In this document: positions 37,285 through 52,380 of the stretch, piece by piece
Position numbering within the stretch: position 1 is the stretch's first letter
How the letters are laid out: every line of letters starts with the position of its first letter
DNA from: Sterolibacteriaceae bacterium
GTDB lineage: Bacteria; Pseudomonadota; Gammaproteobacteria; Burkholderiales; Rhodocyclaceae
Direction of reading: 5' to 3'
DNA: 64,000 nucleotides
NCBI GenBank assembly: GCA_025360425.1
Contig: JANYCD010000035.1
Coordinates: 1 to 64,000, forward strand
The notes under the pieces: generated by a model
Seen by the model: the letters and a program-made list of their open reading frames with translations, nothing else
Databases searched by the model: none
Told to the model about the DNA's origin: nothing
Translations under genes and position numbers: made by a program

Positions 37285-38253
37285 TCAGGGAATCAATATT
37301 GTCGCACCGGTGGTACTGCGCGAATGCAGTGCCTCATGTGCGGCACGGGCATCGGCGAGCTTGAAGCGCTGATTGACCACAACCTTCACCACGCCCGACG
37401 CAATCACCGCGAACAGGTCGTTCGCAGTGTCCTGTAACTCGCGGGCCGTCCGTATGTAATGGGGCAGCCCGGGTCGCGTGAGGTAAAGCGAACCTTTCGC
37501 CGCCAGCATTCCGGGCTCGAATGGCGGGACCGCACCCGAAGAATTGCCGAAGCTCACCATCATGCCACGCATGGCAAGGCAATCGAGCGAACCGGCAAAG
37601 GTGTCCTTGCCGGTGCTGTCGTAAACCACTGGCACGCCTTCGCCATTGGTGATCTCGCGCACGCACTTCACCCAATCGTCCTTGCGCATGTTGAGCACAT
37701 GGGTGCAGCCGTTTTCCCTGGCAAGCGCGATCTTGTCGTCGGAACCAACTGTGCCGATTACGGTAACACCCAAGTGCTTTGCCCACTGGCCCGCAATCAA
37801 TCCAACACCGCCGGCTGCCGAATGCAGCAGAATCGTCTGGCCGGGCTGGACAGGAAAAGTGCGCTTCAACAGGTACTGCGCGGTCATGCCCTTGGATAGA
37901 GAGGCGGCGGCAATTTCATCGCTGATTCCAACGGGCAACTTTACCAAACGGTCGGCTGCGACATTGTTAGCTTCGGCATAGGCCCCCATGACCATGCAAT
38001 AACCAACACGATCACCGGTCTTCAGCGTCGTGACATTCTCACCGACCATCTCGACAACGCCTGCCGCTTCGACTCCCAGAACCGAAGGCAGCGGCAGCGG
38101 ATACAAGCCGGAACGATGATAGGTATCAATGAAGTTGACGCCGATAACGCTGTGGCGCACACGGACCCCGCCTGCGGCTGGTGGCGGGAGCTCGATGTTC
38201 TCAAGCGTCAAAACTTCCGGCCCCCCCGTTTTTGAAATTCGTATGGCTTTCAT
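37285..38253 (-). CDS. Quinone oxidoreductase, zinc-less alcohol dehydrogenase family
   Basis: A 322-residue medium-chain dehydrogenase/reductase. The substrate domain has GVNFIDTYHRSGLYP and the NADPH-binding fold has SAAGGVGLIAGQWAKHLG near residue 147. Catalytic-zinc ligands are missing, as expected for Qor (NADPH-quinone reductase). It stands alone, convergent with the lipoprotein gene. Confidence 0.9.
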   Translation of the reverse strand: MKAIRISKTGGPEVLTLENIELPPPAAGGVRVRHSVIGVNFIDTYHRSGLYPLPLPSVLGVEAAGVVEMVGENVTTLKTGDRVGYCMVMGAYAEANNVAADRLVKLPVGISDEIAAASLSKGMTAQYLLKRTFPVQPGQTILLHSAAGGVGLIAGQWAKHLGVTVIGTVGSDDKIALARENGCTHVLNMRKDDWVKCVREITNGEGVPVVYDSTGKDTFAGSLDCLAMRGMMVSFGNSSGAVPPFEPGMLAAKGSLYLTRPGLPHYIRTARELQDTANDLFAVIASGVVKVVVNQRFKLADARAAHEALHSRSTTGATILIP

Positions 38254-38406
38254 GCGTCAACTCCTAAACGAAACGAATGCATTTTTCGGGCGATGAATAC
38301 CGCCGAGTCACCTCTATCGGCAAGTTCAGATAGGATAGCTGCAACGTCCAGGCCGCCGCATCGGTAGAACATTCGGCCTCACAAAATTTTTGGGGAAGGA
38401 CACATC

Positions 38407-38835
38407 ATGTCGCTTGGTTCATCGTGGAAACTCTTCGCATTCGGATCGGCCTTTTTTGCCGGGTTGACAGCCATCCTTGGAAAACTCGGGGTCGAAGGAT
38501 TGAACTCGAATCTGGCAACCCTGGTACGCACTGTCGTCATCATGGCGATGACTGCCATGATAGTCAGCTTTCGTGATGAATGGCGCTGGCCGCAGGAAAC
38601 AAGCGCTCGCGCCATGACCTTCCTGGTTCTGTCGGGAATCGCTACCGGCCTGTCGTGGCTTTGCTACTACCGGGCTTTGCAGATGGCGCCAGCTTCACTG
38701 GTCGCACCGATAGACAAGCTCAGTGTTGCCTTCGCCATCGTGCTGGGCGTAGTCTTTCTTGGCGAAGCGGTGAACCTGAAGCTGATCGTCGGTGGAACGC
38801 TCATGATTACCGGCGCGTTGGTTCTGGCTTTTTAA
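38407..38835 (+). CDS. Half-size EamA/DMT permease
   Basis: A 142-residue membrane protein with one EamA domain (about five helices), including GLSWLCYYRALQMAPASLVAPIDKLS. Full DMT transporters have two such repeats, so this one probably dimerises. The substrate is unknown. It has GGAAGGA 8 bases upstream, and no partner half-gene lies beside it. Confidence 0.82.
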   Translation: MSLGSSWKLFAFGSAFFAGLTAILGKLGVEGLNSNLATLVRTVVIMAMTAMIVSFRDEWRWPQETSARAMTFLVLSGIATGLSWLCYYRALQMAPASLVAPIDKLSVAFAIVLGVVFLGEAVNLKLIVGGTLMITGALVLAF

Positions 38836-38887
38836 ACTGACCATCGGAAGTCAACGAAACCGGATACTGACCCGGTCACGTCGTTGT

Positions 38888-39466
38888 TTACTTGCTGCGT
38901 CCATATCTGGACGTGAAGCTGGCCTTGCCGAGCATATTCGCATTGATCATGAAGCCCGTGAGCGCTGCCGTGGCGTTTGCGGGGAGTTCCAGTTTCTCTG
39001 CCTTCAATGCATACACCGTAAAGATGTAGCGATGCGGTTTGTCACCTAGCGGCGGACAGACGCCTCCCCATGCATTGGAGCCGAAGTCGCTGCGGCCTTG
39101 CGTCGCCCCTTTGGGTAGTGCAGCGCTGTTCAACGCACCCGCATCGGCGGGCAACTCGGTGACATCTGCCGGAATGTTGATCACCATCCAGTGCCACCAA
39201 CCTGAGCCAGTCGGTGCATCGGGATCGTACATGGTTACGGCGAAGCTTTTCGCGGTCTTGGGAGCGCCACTCCACATCAGCGACGGGGACTTGTTTTCGC
39301 CATTGCAGCCGAACCCGTTGAATTCGAAACTCTTGGGAATCGAGCCGCCTGTCTGGATTTCAGGACTGGACAGCGTGAAACCGGCGGCATGCGTCAATGT
39401 CGGAGTAAGCGCAGTTGCACCAAAGAGAAGGGGGAAAACGGCAGATGCAAATGTTGTACGTTTCAT
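38888..39466 (-). CDS. Secreted YbhB/YbcL (PEBP) family protein
   Basis: A 192-residue phosphatidylethanolamine-binding-fold protein with a signal peptide ending near THAA. The ligand-pocket motifs VTMYDPDAPTGSGWWHWMVINI and FGSNAWGGVCPPLGDKPHRYIF are intact. The bacterial function is not established. It is transcribed towards glmM but is separated by only a short spacer from that gene's 3' end. Confidence 0.87.
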   Translation of the reverse strand: MKRTTFASAVFPLLFGATALTPTLTHAAGFTLSSPEIQTGGSIPKSFEFNGFGCNGENKSPSLMWSGAPKTAKSFAVTMYDPDAPTGSGWWHWMVINIPADVTELPADAGALNSAALPKGATQGRSDFGSNAWGGVCPPLGDKPHRYIFTVYALKAEKLELPANATAALTGFMINANMLGKASFTSRYGRSK

Positions 39467-39506
39467 TAAAACTCTCCTCGAAAATAATAACCACCGACCT
39501 TATTGC

Positions 39507-40862
39507 CTAACTCCCAATCGCGCGGCGCACTGCAGCGGCAATGGCTTCTGCATGGCTAGCTACGGCAGCACCGTCCTGCCCTTCAACCATCACGCGCAGC
39601 AACGGCTCTGTACCCGAAGGCCGCAGCAAAATGCGTCCCTTGCCGTCGAGCAGGCGCTCGGCCTCGGTCGCGGCAGCCTTGATGATCTTGTCAGACTTCC
39701 AATCAAAGTCTACCGGCAACCGCACGTTGATCAGCTGCTGTGGGTACATGGTCAGTTCGGCACAGGCCTGTGCCAATGTCTCGCCACAGGCGCGCAACGC
39801 TGCGAGCACTTGCAACGCGGAGACAATGCCGTCACCAGTGGTATGGCGGTCGAGACAGATGATATGGCCGGAGTTTTCGCCGCCAAGCTGCCAGCCCTTG
39901 TCCTGCATCATCTCCAGAACATAACGGTCACCCACTTTGGCGCGGTCGAAGGCAATACCGAGTTTTGTCATGGCATGTTCGAAACCGAGATTGGTCATCA
40001 ACGTGCCGGCCACACCGGCTACACAACCCTGACTCGCGCGCTGGCGGGCGATAACGTAAAGCAGTTGATCGCCATCGTAGAGCCGGCCTTCGCTGTCCGC
40101 CATGATCAGCCGGTCGCCATCGCCGTCCAGCGCCAAGCCGATATCCGCCTTGCTTTCGAGAACGGCCTTGCGCAGCGATTGCGGTGACGTGGCGCCGACG
40201 CCGTCATTGATGTTCAGGCCGTTGGGCGAAACGCCAATACTCACGACTTCGGCGCCGAGTTCATGAAAGACACTCGGGGCAATGTGATAGCTGGCACCGT
40301 GAGCACAATCTACGGCAATACGCATGCCGCGCAGATCAAGTTCATTTGGAAAGGTGCTTTTGCAGAACTCGATGTAGCGTCCGGCGGCATCGTCGATGCG
40401 ACGTGCCCTGCCGAGCCTTGCCGATTCCATGCAGTGAATCGGCTGTTCCAGCCTGGCCTCGATTTCCATTTCCATCGCATCAGGCAACTTGGCACCCAGC
40501 GCCGAAAAGAACTTGATGCCGTTGTCGTGATAGGGATTGTGTGAAGCAGAGATCACCACACCAGCCTGCAAGCGCAGGGCACGGGTGAGATAAGCCACCG
40601 CCGGTGTCGGCATCGGACCCACCAGGCAAACATCGACGCCGGCTGCGGCGAAGCCGGCTTCCATGGCGGCTTCGAGCATGTAACCAGAGATTCTGGTGTC
40701 CTTGCCGATCAACACCGCCGGGTGTTCTCCTGCCGGCAAATGCTCACGCTCCACCAGCGTAGTCCCGGCAGCATAGCCCAGACGCATGACGAAATCGGGC
40801 GTGATGGGCAGACTGCCCACTTCACCGCGCACGCCGTCGGTGCCGAAATATTTACGACTCAT
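39507..40862 (-). CDS. glmM: Phosphoglucosamine mutase
   Basis: A 451-residue enzyme converting glucosamine 6-phosphate to glucosamine 1-phosphate for cell-wall precursors. The N-terminus [13 protein letters not shown], the phosphoserine loop [19 protein letters not shown] near 100, the metal loop DGDGDRL and the sugar/phosphate loop [14 protein letters not shown] are all present. ATG 40862 overlaps folP by 11 bases. A longer frame upstream is folP sequence. Confidence 0.95.
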   Translation of the reverse strand: MSRKYFGTDGVRGEVGSLPITPDFVMRLGYAAGTTLVEREHLPAGEHPAVLIGKDTRISGYMLEAAMEAGFAAAGVDVCLVGPMPTPAVAYLTRALRLQAGVVISASHNPYHDNGIKFFSALGAKLPDAMEMEIEARLEQPIHCMESARLGRARRIDDAAGRYIEFCKSTFPNELDLRGMRIAVDCAHGASYHIAPSVFHELGAEVVSIGVSPNGLNINDGVGATSPQSLRKAVLESKADIGLALDGDGDRLIMADSEGRLYDGDQLLYVIARQRASQGCVAGVAGTLMTNLGFEHAMTKLGIAFDRAKVGDRYVLEMMQDKGWQLGGENSGHIICLDRHTTGDGIVSALQVLAALRACGETLAQACAELTMYPQQLINVRLPVDFDWKSDKIIKAAATEAERLLDGKGRILLRPSGTEPLLRVMVEGQDGAAVASHAEAIAAAVRRAIGS

Positions 40863-41694
40863 GTTCAATATTCTCCACTGCATTCCATACGGCCAATGCA
40901 TCGCGCATCGCCGCTACGTCGTGCACGCGCACGATTGCGGCCCCGCGTTGCAGAGCCAACAGCGCTGCGGCGATGCCGGCATGAACTCGCTCGGGTGCCG
41001 CCTGCGCGGTGATCAGGCCCAGCATCGATTTGCGCGAAAGGCCCACCATCAACGGCAACCCTTGGGCGATAAGGTCGTCGAGTCGCCGCAACAAAGTGAG
41101 ATTGTGCTCGAAAGTCTTGCCGAATCCAAAACCAGGGTCGATCACTATACGGTCAAGCGCAATCCCGGCCGCTTCGGCAGCCGCCACCCGGTCCGCCAGA
41201 AACGCCCTCACTTCCACCACAACATCATCATAGCGGGGATCATTCTGCATAGTCGCCGGATCGCCCTGCATGTGCATCAGGCAAACCGCCGCGTAGCTGG
41301 CTGCCACAGCCTCCAGCGCGCCCGGCGCACGGAGGGCATTAATGTCGTTGATCATGTCGGCCCCGGCGTCCAGTACGGCTTTCATGACTTCAGGCTTCAC
41401 AGTATCGACCGACAGGGGCACGCCGCAATCATGCAGTCCCTCGATGACCGGCAGTACGCGATCCAGTTCCTGCTGCAGCGAAACCTGAACAGCTGCGGGA
41501 CGCGAGGATTCCGCGCCGATATCGAGGATGTGCGCGCCCTGCTCCACCATGCGCCGGCCATGGGCAATGGCTTTGCCGGCATTCGCGCCCAGCCCATCGC
41601 CGGAAAAGGAATCGTCGGTGAGATTGACGATGCCCATGATCAGCGGCGTTTTGAGGCTGAGGACGAAGCGACCGCAATGAAGATTATTTTTCAT
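40852..41694 (-). CDS. folP: Dihydropteroate synthase
   Basis: A 280-residue folate enzyme that joins p-aminobenzoate to the pterin. The pterin pocket has [15 protein letters not shown] near the start and [22 protein letters not shown] and [10 protein letters not shown] follow. The first loop reads TDDSFSGDG where many homologues have TPDSFSDGG. It lies between ftsH and glmM in the common ftsH-folP-glmM order. Confidence 0.94.
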   Translation of the reverse strand: MKNNLHCGRFVLSLKTPLIMGIVNLTDDSFSGDGLGANAGKAIAHGRRMVEQGAHILDIGAESSRPAAVQVSLQQELDRVLPVIEGLHDCGVPLSVDTVKPEVMKAVLDAGADMINDINALRAPGALEAVAASYAAVCLMHMQGDPATMQNDPRYDDVVVEVRAFLADRVAAAEAAGIALDRIVIDPGFGFGKTFEHNLTLLRRLDDLIAQGLPLMVGLSRKSMLGLITAQAAPERVHAGIAAALLALQRGAAIVRVHDVAAMRDALAVWNAVENIEHES

Positions 41695-41748
41695 CTTGGA
41701 AAAACAAAGGCCGCGCGAACGCGGCCCATGCTTTGGTTGATTCAGCCG

Positions 41749-43632
41749 TCAGGCCGGCGCGGCCTCGGTCGGCGCCGCACCCGGCGGCGGGGTATTGGGT
41801 GCGGGCTTGAACTTCGCGCTGCTGGGCTTGGGGGGGCGTGGCGGTTTGCCTTCCATGATGTCGTTGACCTGGTCGGCATCAATGGTTTCCAACTCCAGCA
41901 AGGCAGCGGTCATGGCCTCCACCTTGTCGCGATTTTCTTCGATCAGGCCCCGCGCCAGGGCATATTGCTGGTCGATGATGCGACGAATTTCCTTGTCCAC
42001 CGTCTGCATGGTGGTTTCAGACATGTTCTTGTGCGTGGTGACGGAACGGCCAAGGAAAATCTCGCCTTCCTCTTCGCCATACACCATCGGACCGAGCGTG
42101 TCGGACATGCCCCACTGCGTCACCATGCGCCGAGCGATGTCGGTGGCGCGCTGGAAATCGTTGGAAGCGCCGGTCGTCATCTGCTTCATGAAGATTTCTT
42201 CGGCAATGCGCCCGCCAAACAATACGGCGATAGTAGACAACAGGCGTTCGCGGTCAGTGCTGTAGCGATCACCCTCAGGCAGTTGCATGGTTAGACCCAA
42301 AGCCATGCCGCGCGGAATGATGGTGACCTTGTGCACCGGATCGGTCTTCGGCAGCATCCTGGCGACAACGGCGTGGCCCGATTCGTGATACGCGGTATTG
42401 CGGCGTTCTTCCTCAGGCATCACCATGGAACGACGTTCGGCGCCCATCATGATCTTGTCCTTGGCGCGTTCAAAATCCTCCATATCCACCACGCGCTTGT
42501 TGCTGCGCGCAGCGAACAGCGCCGCTTCATTGACCAGGTTGGCCAGGTCGGCACCGGAGAAGCCGGGCGTACCACGCGCGATGATGTCGGCCTTGACGTC
42601 CTGGGCGATCGGCACTTTGCGCATGTGCACCAGCAAAATCTGTTCGCGGCCGCGGACGTCGGGCAACGGCACCACCACCTGACGATCGAAACGACCCGGC
42701 CGCAGCAAGGCGGGGTCGAGCACGTCAGGGCGGTTGGTGGCAGCGATGACGATTACGCCGGCATTGCCCTCGAAGCCGTCCATTTCCACCAGCAACTGGT
42801 TCAGCGTCTGTTCGCGTTCATCATTGCCGCCACCGAGACCGGCGCCACGCTGGCGACCCACCGCATCGATTTCGTCAATAAAGATGATGCAGGGCGCCTG
42901 CTTCTTGGCATTTTCAAACATGTCGCGCACGCGTGCGGCGCCGACACCGACGAACATTTCAACGAAGTCGGAACCGGAGATTGAAAAGAACGGCACCTTG
43001 GCTTCGCCGGCAATAGCCTTGGCCAGCAGTGTTTTGCCGGTACCAGGCGCACCAACCATCAGCACGCCGCGCGGGATACGCCCGCCGAGCTTCTGGAATT
43101 TGGTGGGGTCGCGCAGGAACTCGACCAGTTCGGCGACCTCTTCCTTGGCCTCGTCGCAACCGGCGACATCGGCGAAGGTGATGCTGTTAGTCGCCTCATC
43201 CATCATGCGCGCCTTGCTCTTGCCGAACGAGAAGGCACCACCGCGTCCGCCACCCTGCATCTGGCGCATGAAGAACACCCAGACGCCGATCAGCAGCAGC
43301 ATCGGGAACCATGACACGAAAATGCTCATCCAGAAGGATTGCTCTTCTTCCGGTTTGGCCACAACCTTGACGTTGTTCTTCAACAGGTCGGACACCATCC
43401 ACAGATCGGGCGGCGAATAGGAAGTGATCTTCTTGCCGTCGACGGTAGTGGCTTCGAGCTGGCGGCCCTGGATCACCACTTTGGCGATATGCCCCTGTTT
43501 GACCTCATCAAGGAACTCGGAATATTCCATTGACGAGAGCGCCGCCTGATGCGCATTGAACTGGTTGAACACGGTCATCAGCACGATGCCGATTACCAGC
43601 CAGATGGCGAGATTTTTGAACATGTTATTCAC
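41749..43632 (-). CDS. ftsH: ATP-dependent membrane zinc protease FtsH
   Basis: A 627-residue AAA+ protease that degrades membrane and regulatory proteins. Two N-terminal helices (about residues 5-22 and 100-120) anchor it. Walker A is GAPGTGKT, Walker [11 protein letters not shown], the second region of homology [19 protein letters not shown], and the zinc site HESGHAVVA. The C-terminal tail is Pro/Ala-rich. It follows rlmE after a 99-base spacer. Confidence 0.97.
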   Translation of the reverse strand: MNNMFKNLAIWLVIGIVLMTVFNQFNAHQAALSSMEYSEFLDEVKQGHIAKVVIQGRQLEATTVDGKKITSYSPPDLWMVSDLLKNNVKVVAKPEEEQSFWMSIFVSWFPMLLLIGVWVFFMRQMQGGGRGGAFSFGKSKARMMDEATNSITFADVAGCDEAKEEVAELVEFLRDPTKFQKLGGRIPRGVLMVGAPGTGKTLLAKAIAGEAKVPFFSISGSDFVEMFVGVGAARVRDMFENAKKQAPCIIFIDEIDAVGRQRGAGLGGGNDEREQTLNQLLVEMDGFEGNAGVIVIAATNRPDVLDPALLRPGRFDRQVVVPLPDVRGREQILLVHMRKVPIAQDVKADIIARGTPGFSGADLANLVNEAALFAARSNKRVVDMEDFERAKDKIMMGAERRSMVMPEEERRNTAYHESGHAVVARMLPKTDPVHKVTIIPRGMALGLTMQLPEGDRYSTDRERLLSTIAVLFGGRIAEEIFMKQMTTGASNDFQRATDIARRMVTQWGMSDTLGPMVYGEEEGEIFLGRSVTTHKNMSETTMQTVDKEIRRIIDQQYALARGLIEENRDKVEAMTAALLELETIDADQVNDIMEGKPPRPPKPSSAKFKPAPNTPPPGAAPTEAAPA

Positions 43633-43731
43633 GTTGACGCCTCACTTCCACTATTTACCGGACTATCTCACATCATTCTAGCAGCTTGCCCGAACCTGCT
43701 CTATTGGCGTTTTCGAGACAAGCATGAACTG

Positions 43732-44391
43732 CTAACCAAGCTTTTTTCTCGCCAAGAGGAAAATTTCTGCGCTTCTGCCGCGTGAAGCCGCCGGCTTGCG
43801 CATATGCGTCACCCCGAATACTCCACGTATTGCCTGCCGATACTTCATGAAATCCGGGCCCTGAAATACTTTGACCAGCATATCGCCGTCCGGTTTCAAA
43901 TGCTGCCGGGCAAACTCCAGGGTCAACTCCGCCAGATACATCACGCGGGTCTGGTCAACCATCTCTATACCTGACATGTTGGGTGCCATGTCCGATAAAA
44001 CAAGGTCCACCAGCTGCCCATCAAGCAATGATTCCAGTTTTTGCAGGGGTTCGTCTTCGCGGAAGTCGCCCTGAATGAAGGTAACCCCGGCCACCGGTTC
44101 CATTTTCATCAAATCAATGGCCACCATGCGGCCACCGGGCTGAATCCGTTTCGACGCATACTGACACCAGCTGCCAGGCGCTGCACCGAGATCCACGACC
44201 GTCATGCCGGGCTTGAGCAACCTGTCTTTTTCGTCAATCTCCTTGAGCTTGAAAACTGCGCGTGAACGCCATCCGCCGGCCTTGGCTTGCTGGACGTAGC
44301 TATCGGTGACGTGTTCCATCATCCATGCCTTGGTCGTCTTGTTGCGCTTGACGTCTTTTTTTGGAGTGGTTTTTTTTTGCCCGTCATTCAT
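43732..44391 (-). CDS. rlmE: 23S rRNA 2'-O-ribose methyltransferase RlmE
   Basis: A 219-residue SAM-dependent enzyme that methylates U2552 of 23S rRNA. The motifs are [19 protein letters not shown] and [18 protein letters not shown]. The catalytic Lys is expected in [16 protein letters not shown]. The start is ATG 44391; a TTG 5 codons upstream is unlikely. It has a lysine-rich N-terminal extension ([16 protein letters not shown]) and is divergent from yhbY, as in E. coli. Confidence 0.94.
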   Translation of the reverse strand: MNDGQKKTTPKKDVKRNKTTKAWMMEHVTDSYVQQAKAGGWRSRAVFKLKEIDEKDRLLKPGMTVVDLGAAPGSWCQYASKRIQPGGRMVAIDLMKMEPVAGVTFIQGDFREDEPLQKLESLLDGQLVDLVLSDMAPNMSGIEMVDQTRVMYLAELTLEFARQHLKPDGDMLVKVFQGPDFMKYRQAIRGVFGVTHMRKPAASRGRSAEIFLLARKKLG

Positions 44392-44494
44392 GCTGAGTTT
44401 GACCAATCAATCAGGTTTGTCATTTTCCGCCGGATCGTCTGCATTCGCTTGGCCATTCCGCTGGTGCCAAGGTTCGTCAGGTTACAATCACCCC

Positions 44495-44866
44495 ATGACT
44501 GAACTTAAAACTGCCCGGCGCCGCGAACTGCGCTCTGCGGCCCACCATCTTCATCCCGTTGTCAGCATCAGCTACAACGGTCTTTCGGAATCCGTGCTGA
44601 AGGAAGTTGATCTCTCCCTCAAAGCCCACGAACTGATCAAGGTCAAGCTTCACGGCGTCGAACGCGATGACCGCGATGCGCTCATCCAGCAGATCTGTTC
44701 AACCCTGGATTGTGCGTCCGTGCAGCAAATCGGCAACATACTCGTGCTGTGGCGGGAAAAGCCTGCCGAGATAGTGCCTCCGACCAAGCCAGCGATGCGC
44801 CCCGCCACCAAACGCCTGACCAAGAGAGAACTGGTCGACAAACCCCGCCGCCGCGCTCCGCGCTAG
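44495..44866 (+). CDS. yhbY: YhbY-type CRM-domain RNA-binding protein
   Basis: A 123-residue protein with a CRM domain (residues about 5-95): LRSAAHHLHPVVSISYNGLSESVLKEVDLSLKAHELIKV, with the LHP and GLSE landmarks and a GNILVLWRE strand. It associates with pre-50S ribosomal particles. A basic C-terminal tail extends beyond the usual 97 residues. It is divergent from rlmE, another large-subunit maturation gene. Confidence 0.9.
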   Translation: MTELKTARRRELRSAAHHLHPVVSISYNGLSESVLKEVDLSLKAHELIKVKLHGVERDDRDALIQQICSTLDCASVQQIGNILVLWREKPAEIVPPTKPAMRPATKRLTKRELVDKPRRRAPR

Positions 44867-44906
44867 CTCCACTTACTTCAAATGCAGGCGCAGCCTGCCT
44901 AGCCTA

Positions 44907-44932
44907 GCCACCCTCTTCCTCGGGAAGGTGGC
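44907..44932 (+). terminator. Hairpin after yhbY
   Basis: GCCACC and TTCC pair with GGAA and GGTGGC around a 3-base loop, with a 3-base bulge, 41 bases past the yhbY stop codon. No T-run follows. Confidence 0.35.
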
Positions 44933-44960
44933 CGGACGAACAGCCTGCTTATTTAGTCCG

Positions 44961-44998
44961 CAGGAACAGGGGAAACACTATCCCTTCCCCTGTTCCTG
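44961..44998 (-). terminator. 14-bp perfect inverted repeat at the end of the DUF4149 gene
   Basis: CAGGAACAGGGGAA (44961-44974) and TTCCCCTGTTCCTG (44985-44998) are exact inverse copies with a 10-base loop. One arm encodes the last residues of the DUF4149 protein, and the stop codon lies in the loop. A hairpin this strong at a gene end, facing yhbY, probably stops transcription on one or both strands. Confidence 0.6.
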
Positions 44999-45439
44999 GA
45001 TAGCGACCAAGGCAAACCCGAGCAGCGTCTGCACCAGATAAAGCACGCTGGAAATACCGTGCCACGCCGCAAAACGATCCCGTAGCGCACTTTCCATGAC
45101 CTGCCGGGGCAAGGCATCGGCCTTGAGCTGCGCGATGATCGGCTGGATACCAAAATGGCTGGCTGCATCCAGCACCAGCATTAGCAGCACGATCCAGAGC
45201 ACTCCGGACTTGAAGGCACGCAGGCCATGTCGCATGAACAGGAATAAGACCAGGTAGCCGCCGCAGACAAAACCGATCATGGAGATCAGGGTAAACAGCG
45301 TCCCGGCCAGATTACCAGCCAGTGCATGATCGGGAAGTTGGGCAAACAGCACCGGGGCAACAATGAAACCGATGGCGAACAAACTGCCTACCCATAGGGT
45401 CACGGTGATCGAGTAAAGAACCCCTGCGAGGCGGTTCAT
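44978..45439 (-). CDS. DUF4149 (TMEM205-like) membrane protein
   Basis: A 153-residue protein with four predicted helices and a conserved-looking WVGSLFAIGFIVAPVLFAQL start. This matches DUF4149 proteins found beside greA in betaproteobacteria. Its molecular function is unknown. It follows greA by 19 bases and is probably in the carA-carB-greA unit. Confidence 0.8.
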   Translation of the reverse strand: MNRLAGVLYSITVTLWVGSLFAIGFIVAPVLFAQLPDHALAGNLAGTLFTLISMIGFVCGGYLVLFLFMRHGLRAFKSGVLWIVLLMLVLDAASHFGIQPIIAQLKADALPRQVMESALRDRFAAWHGISSVLYLVQTLLGFALVAIQEQGKG

Positions 45440-45458
45440 TCAGGAAAACCTGCCTTGG

Positions 45459-45931
45459 CTACTCGTATCTGACATCAAGAATCTCGTATTCCCTGACCCC
45501 ACCCGGCGTTTGTACCTCAGCCACATCACCCCCGAACTTGCCGATCAGGGCGCGGGCCACTGGCGAATTGAGCGAGATTTTATTGTGCTTTAGATCGGCC
45601 TCGTCGTCGCCGACGATCTGGTAGGTCACCGTCTTCTTGCCTTCGATGTCCTCCAATTCAACGGTGGCACCAAATACCACGCGGCCGTCAGCATCGAGCG
45701 ACTTTGGATCGATGACCTGGGCATTGCCGAGCTTGCTCTCCACTTCCTGAATACGCCCTTCGATGAAACCCTGTCGTTCCTTGGCCGCATCGTACTCGGC
45801 GTTTTCCGACAAATCGCCATGCGAGCGTGCTTCGGCGATGGCGGCGATGACCGCCGGCCGGTCGACCGTCTTCAAGCGATGCAATTCCTTGCGCAGCAAC
45901 TCGGCGCCGTGCAGTGTCAATGTGACTTTAC

Positions 45932-45935
<4 letters not shown>
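45459..45935 (-). CDS. greA: Transcript cleavage factor GreA
   Basis: A 158-residue factor that rescues stalled RNA polymerase by stimulating RNA cleavage. The N-terminal coiled coil shows [27 protein letters not shown], with the acidic tip D/E residues that enter the polymerase channel. The C-terminal domain ends with [23 protein letters not shown]. It overlaps carB by 4 bases. Confidence 0.96.
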
Positions 45936-49159
<3,224 letters not shown>

Positions 49160-49161
49160 CG

Positions 49162-50292
49162 TTATGCTTTTTCCATCAAGCCGATAAATCGGTCGAACAG
49201 ATAACTGACGTCATGCGGACCGGGGCTGGCTTCCGGATGACCCTGGAAACTGAACGCGGGACAATCAGCCAGCGCGAGGCCCTGCACCGTGCCATCGAAC
49301 AAGGAGCGATGGGTCACGCGCACGTTGCCTGGCAGCGTGGTTTCGTCGACCTGGAAGCCGTGGTTCTGGCTGGTGATCATCACCCGACCGGAGTCGAGAT
49401 CCTGCACCGGATGATTGGCGCCGTGATGGCCAAACTTCATCTTCGACGTCTTGCCGCCGGACGCCAGGCCGAGCAATTGATGGCCGAGGCAGATGCCGAA
49501 CAGCGGGATCGAGCGGGCAAGAAATTCGTGAATAGCGGCGATGGCATAGTCGCAGGGCTCGGGATCGCCGGGGCCGTTGGACAAGAAGATGCCGTCCGGC
49601 TTGAGCGCCAGCACTTCCTGCGCCGATGTCTGCGCCGGCACGACGTGGAGATTGCAACCACGACTGGCCAGCATGCGCAGGATGTTGCGCTTGATGCCAA
49701 AATCGTAGGCGACGACGGTGAAGCGGGCATTCTGTTGCGCACGATATCCTTGACCGAGTTGCCACTCGCCTTCGGCCCAGGGATAAGACTTTGCCGCGCT
49801 GACCACCTTGGCGAGATCCATTCCGGACAATCCGGGAAAACCCCGCGCCTCGGCAATCGCGAAGTCGGGATCGGGATTGTCACCCGTCACAATGCAACCG
49901 GCTTGGGCACCCTTTTGGCGCAGGATGCGGGTCAGTTTTCGGGTGTCGATATCAGCGATGGTGGCAACATTCTTGGCACTCAGCCAGGCATCAAGGTTTT
50001 GCTCACTGCGAAAGCTGGAAGCCAGCAAAGGCAAATTGCGGATGACCAGGCCTGAGGCAAAGACCTGCGCAGACTCGTTGTCCTCGGGATTGGTACCGGT
50101 ATTGCCGATATGGGGATAGGTCAGGGTGACGATCTGCCGGCAATAGGAAGGGTCACTGAGGATTTCCTGATAGCCCGACATCGAAGTGTTGAACACCACT
50201 TCACCGACACTGGTGCCGGTCGCGCCGATGCCTTTGCCCCAAAACACCGTCCCGTCGGCCAGTGCAAGAAGGGCGGGCGGGAACTGAGGCAC
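49162..50292 (-). CDS. carA: Carbamoyl-phosphate synthase small subunit
   Basis: A 376-residue glutamine amidotransferase subunit. The nucleophile Cys is in [15 protein letters not shown], and the catalytic His/Glu in [14 protein letters not shown]. It supplies ammonia to CarB. The 207-base spacer upstream (50293-50499, after dapB) holds no gene and no promoter I could call with confidence. Confidence 0.97.
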   Translation of the reverse strand: MPQFPPALLALADGTVFWGKGIGATGTSVGEVVFNTSMSGYQEILSDPSYCRQIVTLTYPHIGNTGTNPEDNESAQVFASGLVIRNLPLLASSFRSEQNLDAWLSAKNVATIADIDTRKLTRILRQKGAQAGCIVTGDNPDPDFAIAEARGFPGLSGMDLAKVVSAAKSYPWAEGEWQLGQGYRAQQNARFTVVAYDFGIKRNILRMLASRGCNLHVVPAQTSAQEVLALKPDGIFLSNGPGDPEPCDYAIAAIHEFLARSIPLFGICLGHQLLGLASGGKTSKMKFGHHGANHPVQDLDSGRVMITSQNHGFQVDETTLPGNVRVTHRSLFDGTVQGLALADCPAFSFQGHPEASPGPHDVSYLFDRFIGLMEKA

Positions 50293-50499
50293 GTTGGGCT
50301 CCTGATGGCGGCGTATGGGGAACCGGAGAGGGAATCAATCGAACATCAGCCCATCCCGGCAAACCTTCGGATTGTATCCTGCCGATAGCTTCGCAGGCAA
50401 CGACAACCGCTCAAAATTCGGACTCAAGGCTCAAATTGCGACGTTTCGGCGGTCTCTGCCAACGCAATCTCGGCAACGAGTCCGCTCCGACCGTGTTCG

Positions 50500-51820
<1,321 letters not shown>

Positions 51821-51915
51821 GGTGGCCCGACGCAAGGTGATGGAAGATGTTCTGTAAAGCGCGGAAAACTATATCATAGGCAGGCTCGCTCCCGGACTAA
51901 TAAACAGCCACCCTC

Positions 51916-52353
51916 ATGTCCAACTCCCAAGATCTGAAGAACATCGGCCTCAAGGTGACATTCCCGCGCCTGCAGATTTTGGAGCTTTTTCAGAAGAGTG
52001 GCATGCGCCACATGACCGCCGAAGAAGTGTACAAACACCTGATCGCGGAAAACATGGACATCGGCCTGGCGACGGTCTATCGGGTATTGACCCAGTTCGA
52101 ACAGGCGGGGCTGGTGCAAAAACACTTCTTCGAACCGGGCAAAGCCGTATTTGAACTCAATGAAGGCAAGCACCACGATCATCTGGTGTGCATGCAATGC
52201 GGCAAGGTCGAAGAATTCTACGATCCCGAAATCGAGAAACGACAAACCAAAGTGGCGGAAGATCGCGGCTTCGTTATCACCGAACACGCGCTTCACCTTT
52301 ACGCCAACTGCATCCGGCCCCACTGCCCGAACAAAAAAAGCGCCGATCACTGA
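51916..52353 (+). CDS. fur: Ferric uptake regulator
   Basis: A 145-residue iron-responsive repressor. The winged-helix part has [16 protein letters not shown] and [16 protein letters not shown]; the metal-binding region has [17 protein letters not shown]. The C-terminal CIRPHCP pair fits a structural zinc site. I see no convincing Fur box in the 95-base bamE-fur gap. It is followed at 27 bases by a putative manganese transporter gene. Confidence 0.96.
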   Translation: MSNSQDLKNIGLKVTFPRLQILELFQKSGMRHMTAEEVYKHLIAENMDIGLATVYRVLTQFEQAGLVQKHFFEPGKAVFELNEGKHHDHLVCMQCGKVEEFYDPEIEKRQTKVAEDRGFVITEHALHLYANCIRPHCPNKKSADH

Positions 52354-52380
52354 CCTGCACCGCCGGTCAGTAGCAGAACA

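Noticed and set aside
40852-41694. Sulfonamide-resistance-type folP
   Set aside because: The TDDSFSGDG loop differs from the common form, but this may be normal lineage variation; nothing shows acquisition.
40786-42294. 502-codon open frame on the plus strand
   Set aside because: It is antisense to folP and the ftsH end, both clearly real. Long shadow frames are common in this GC-rich DNA.
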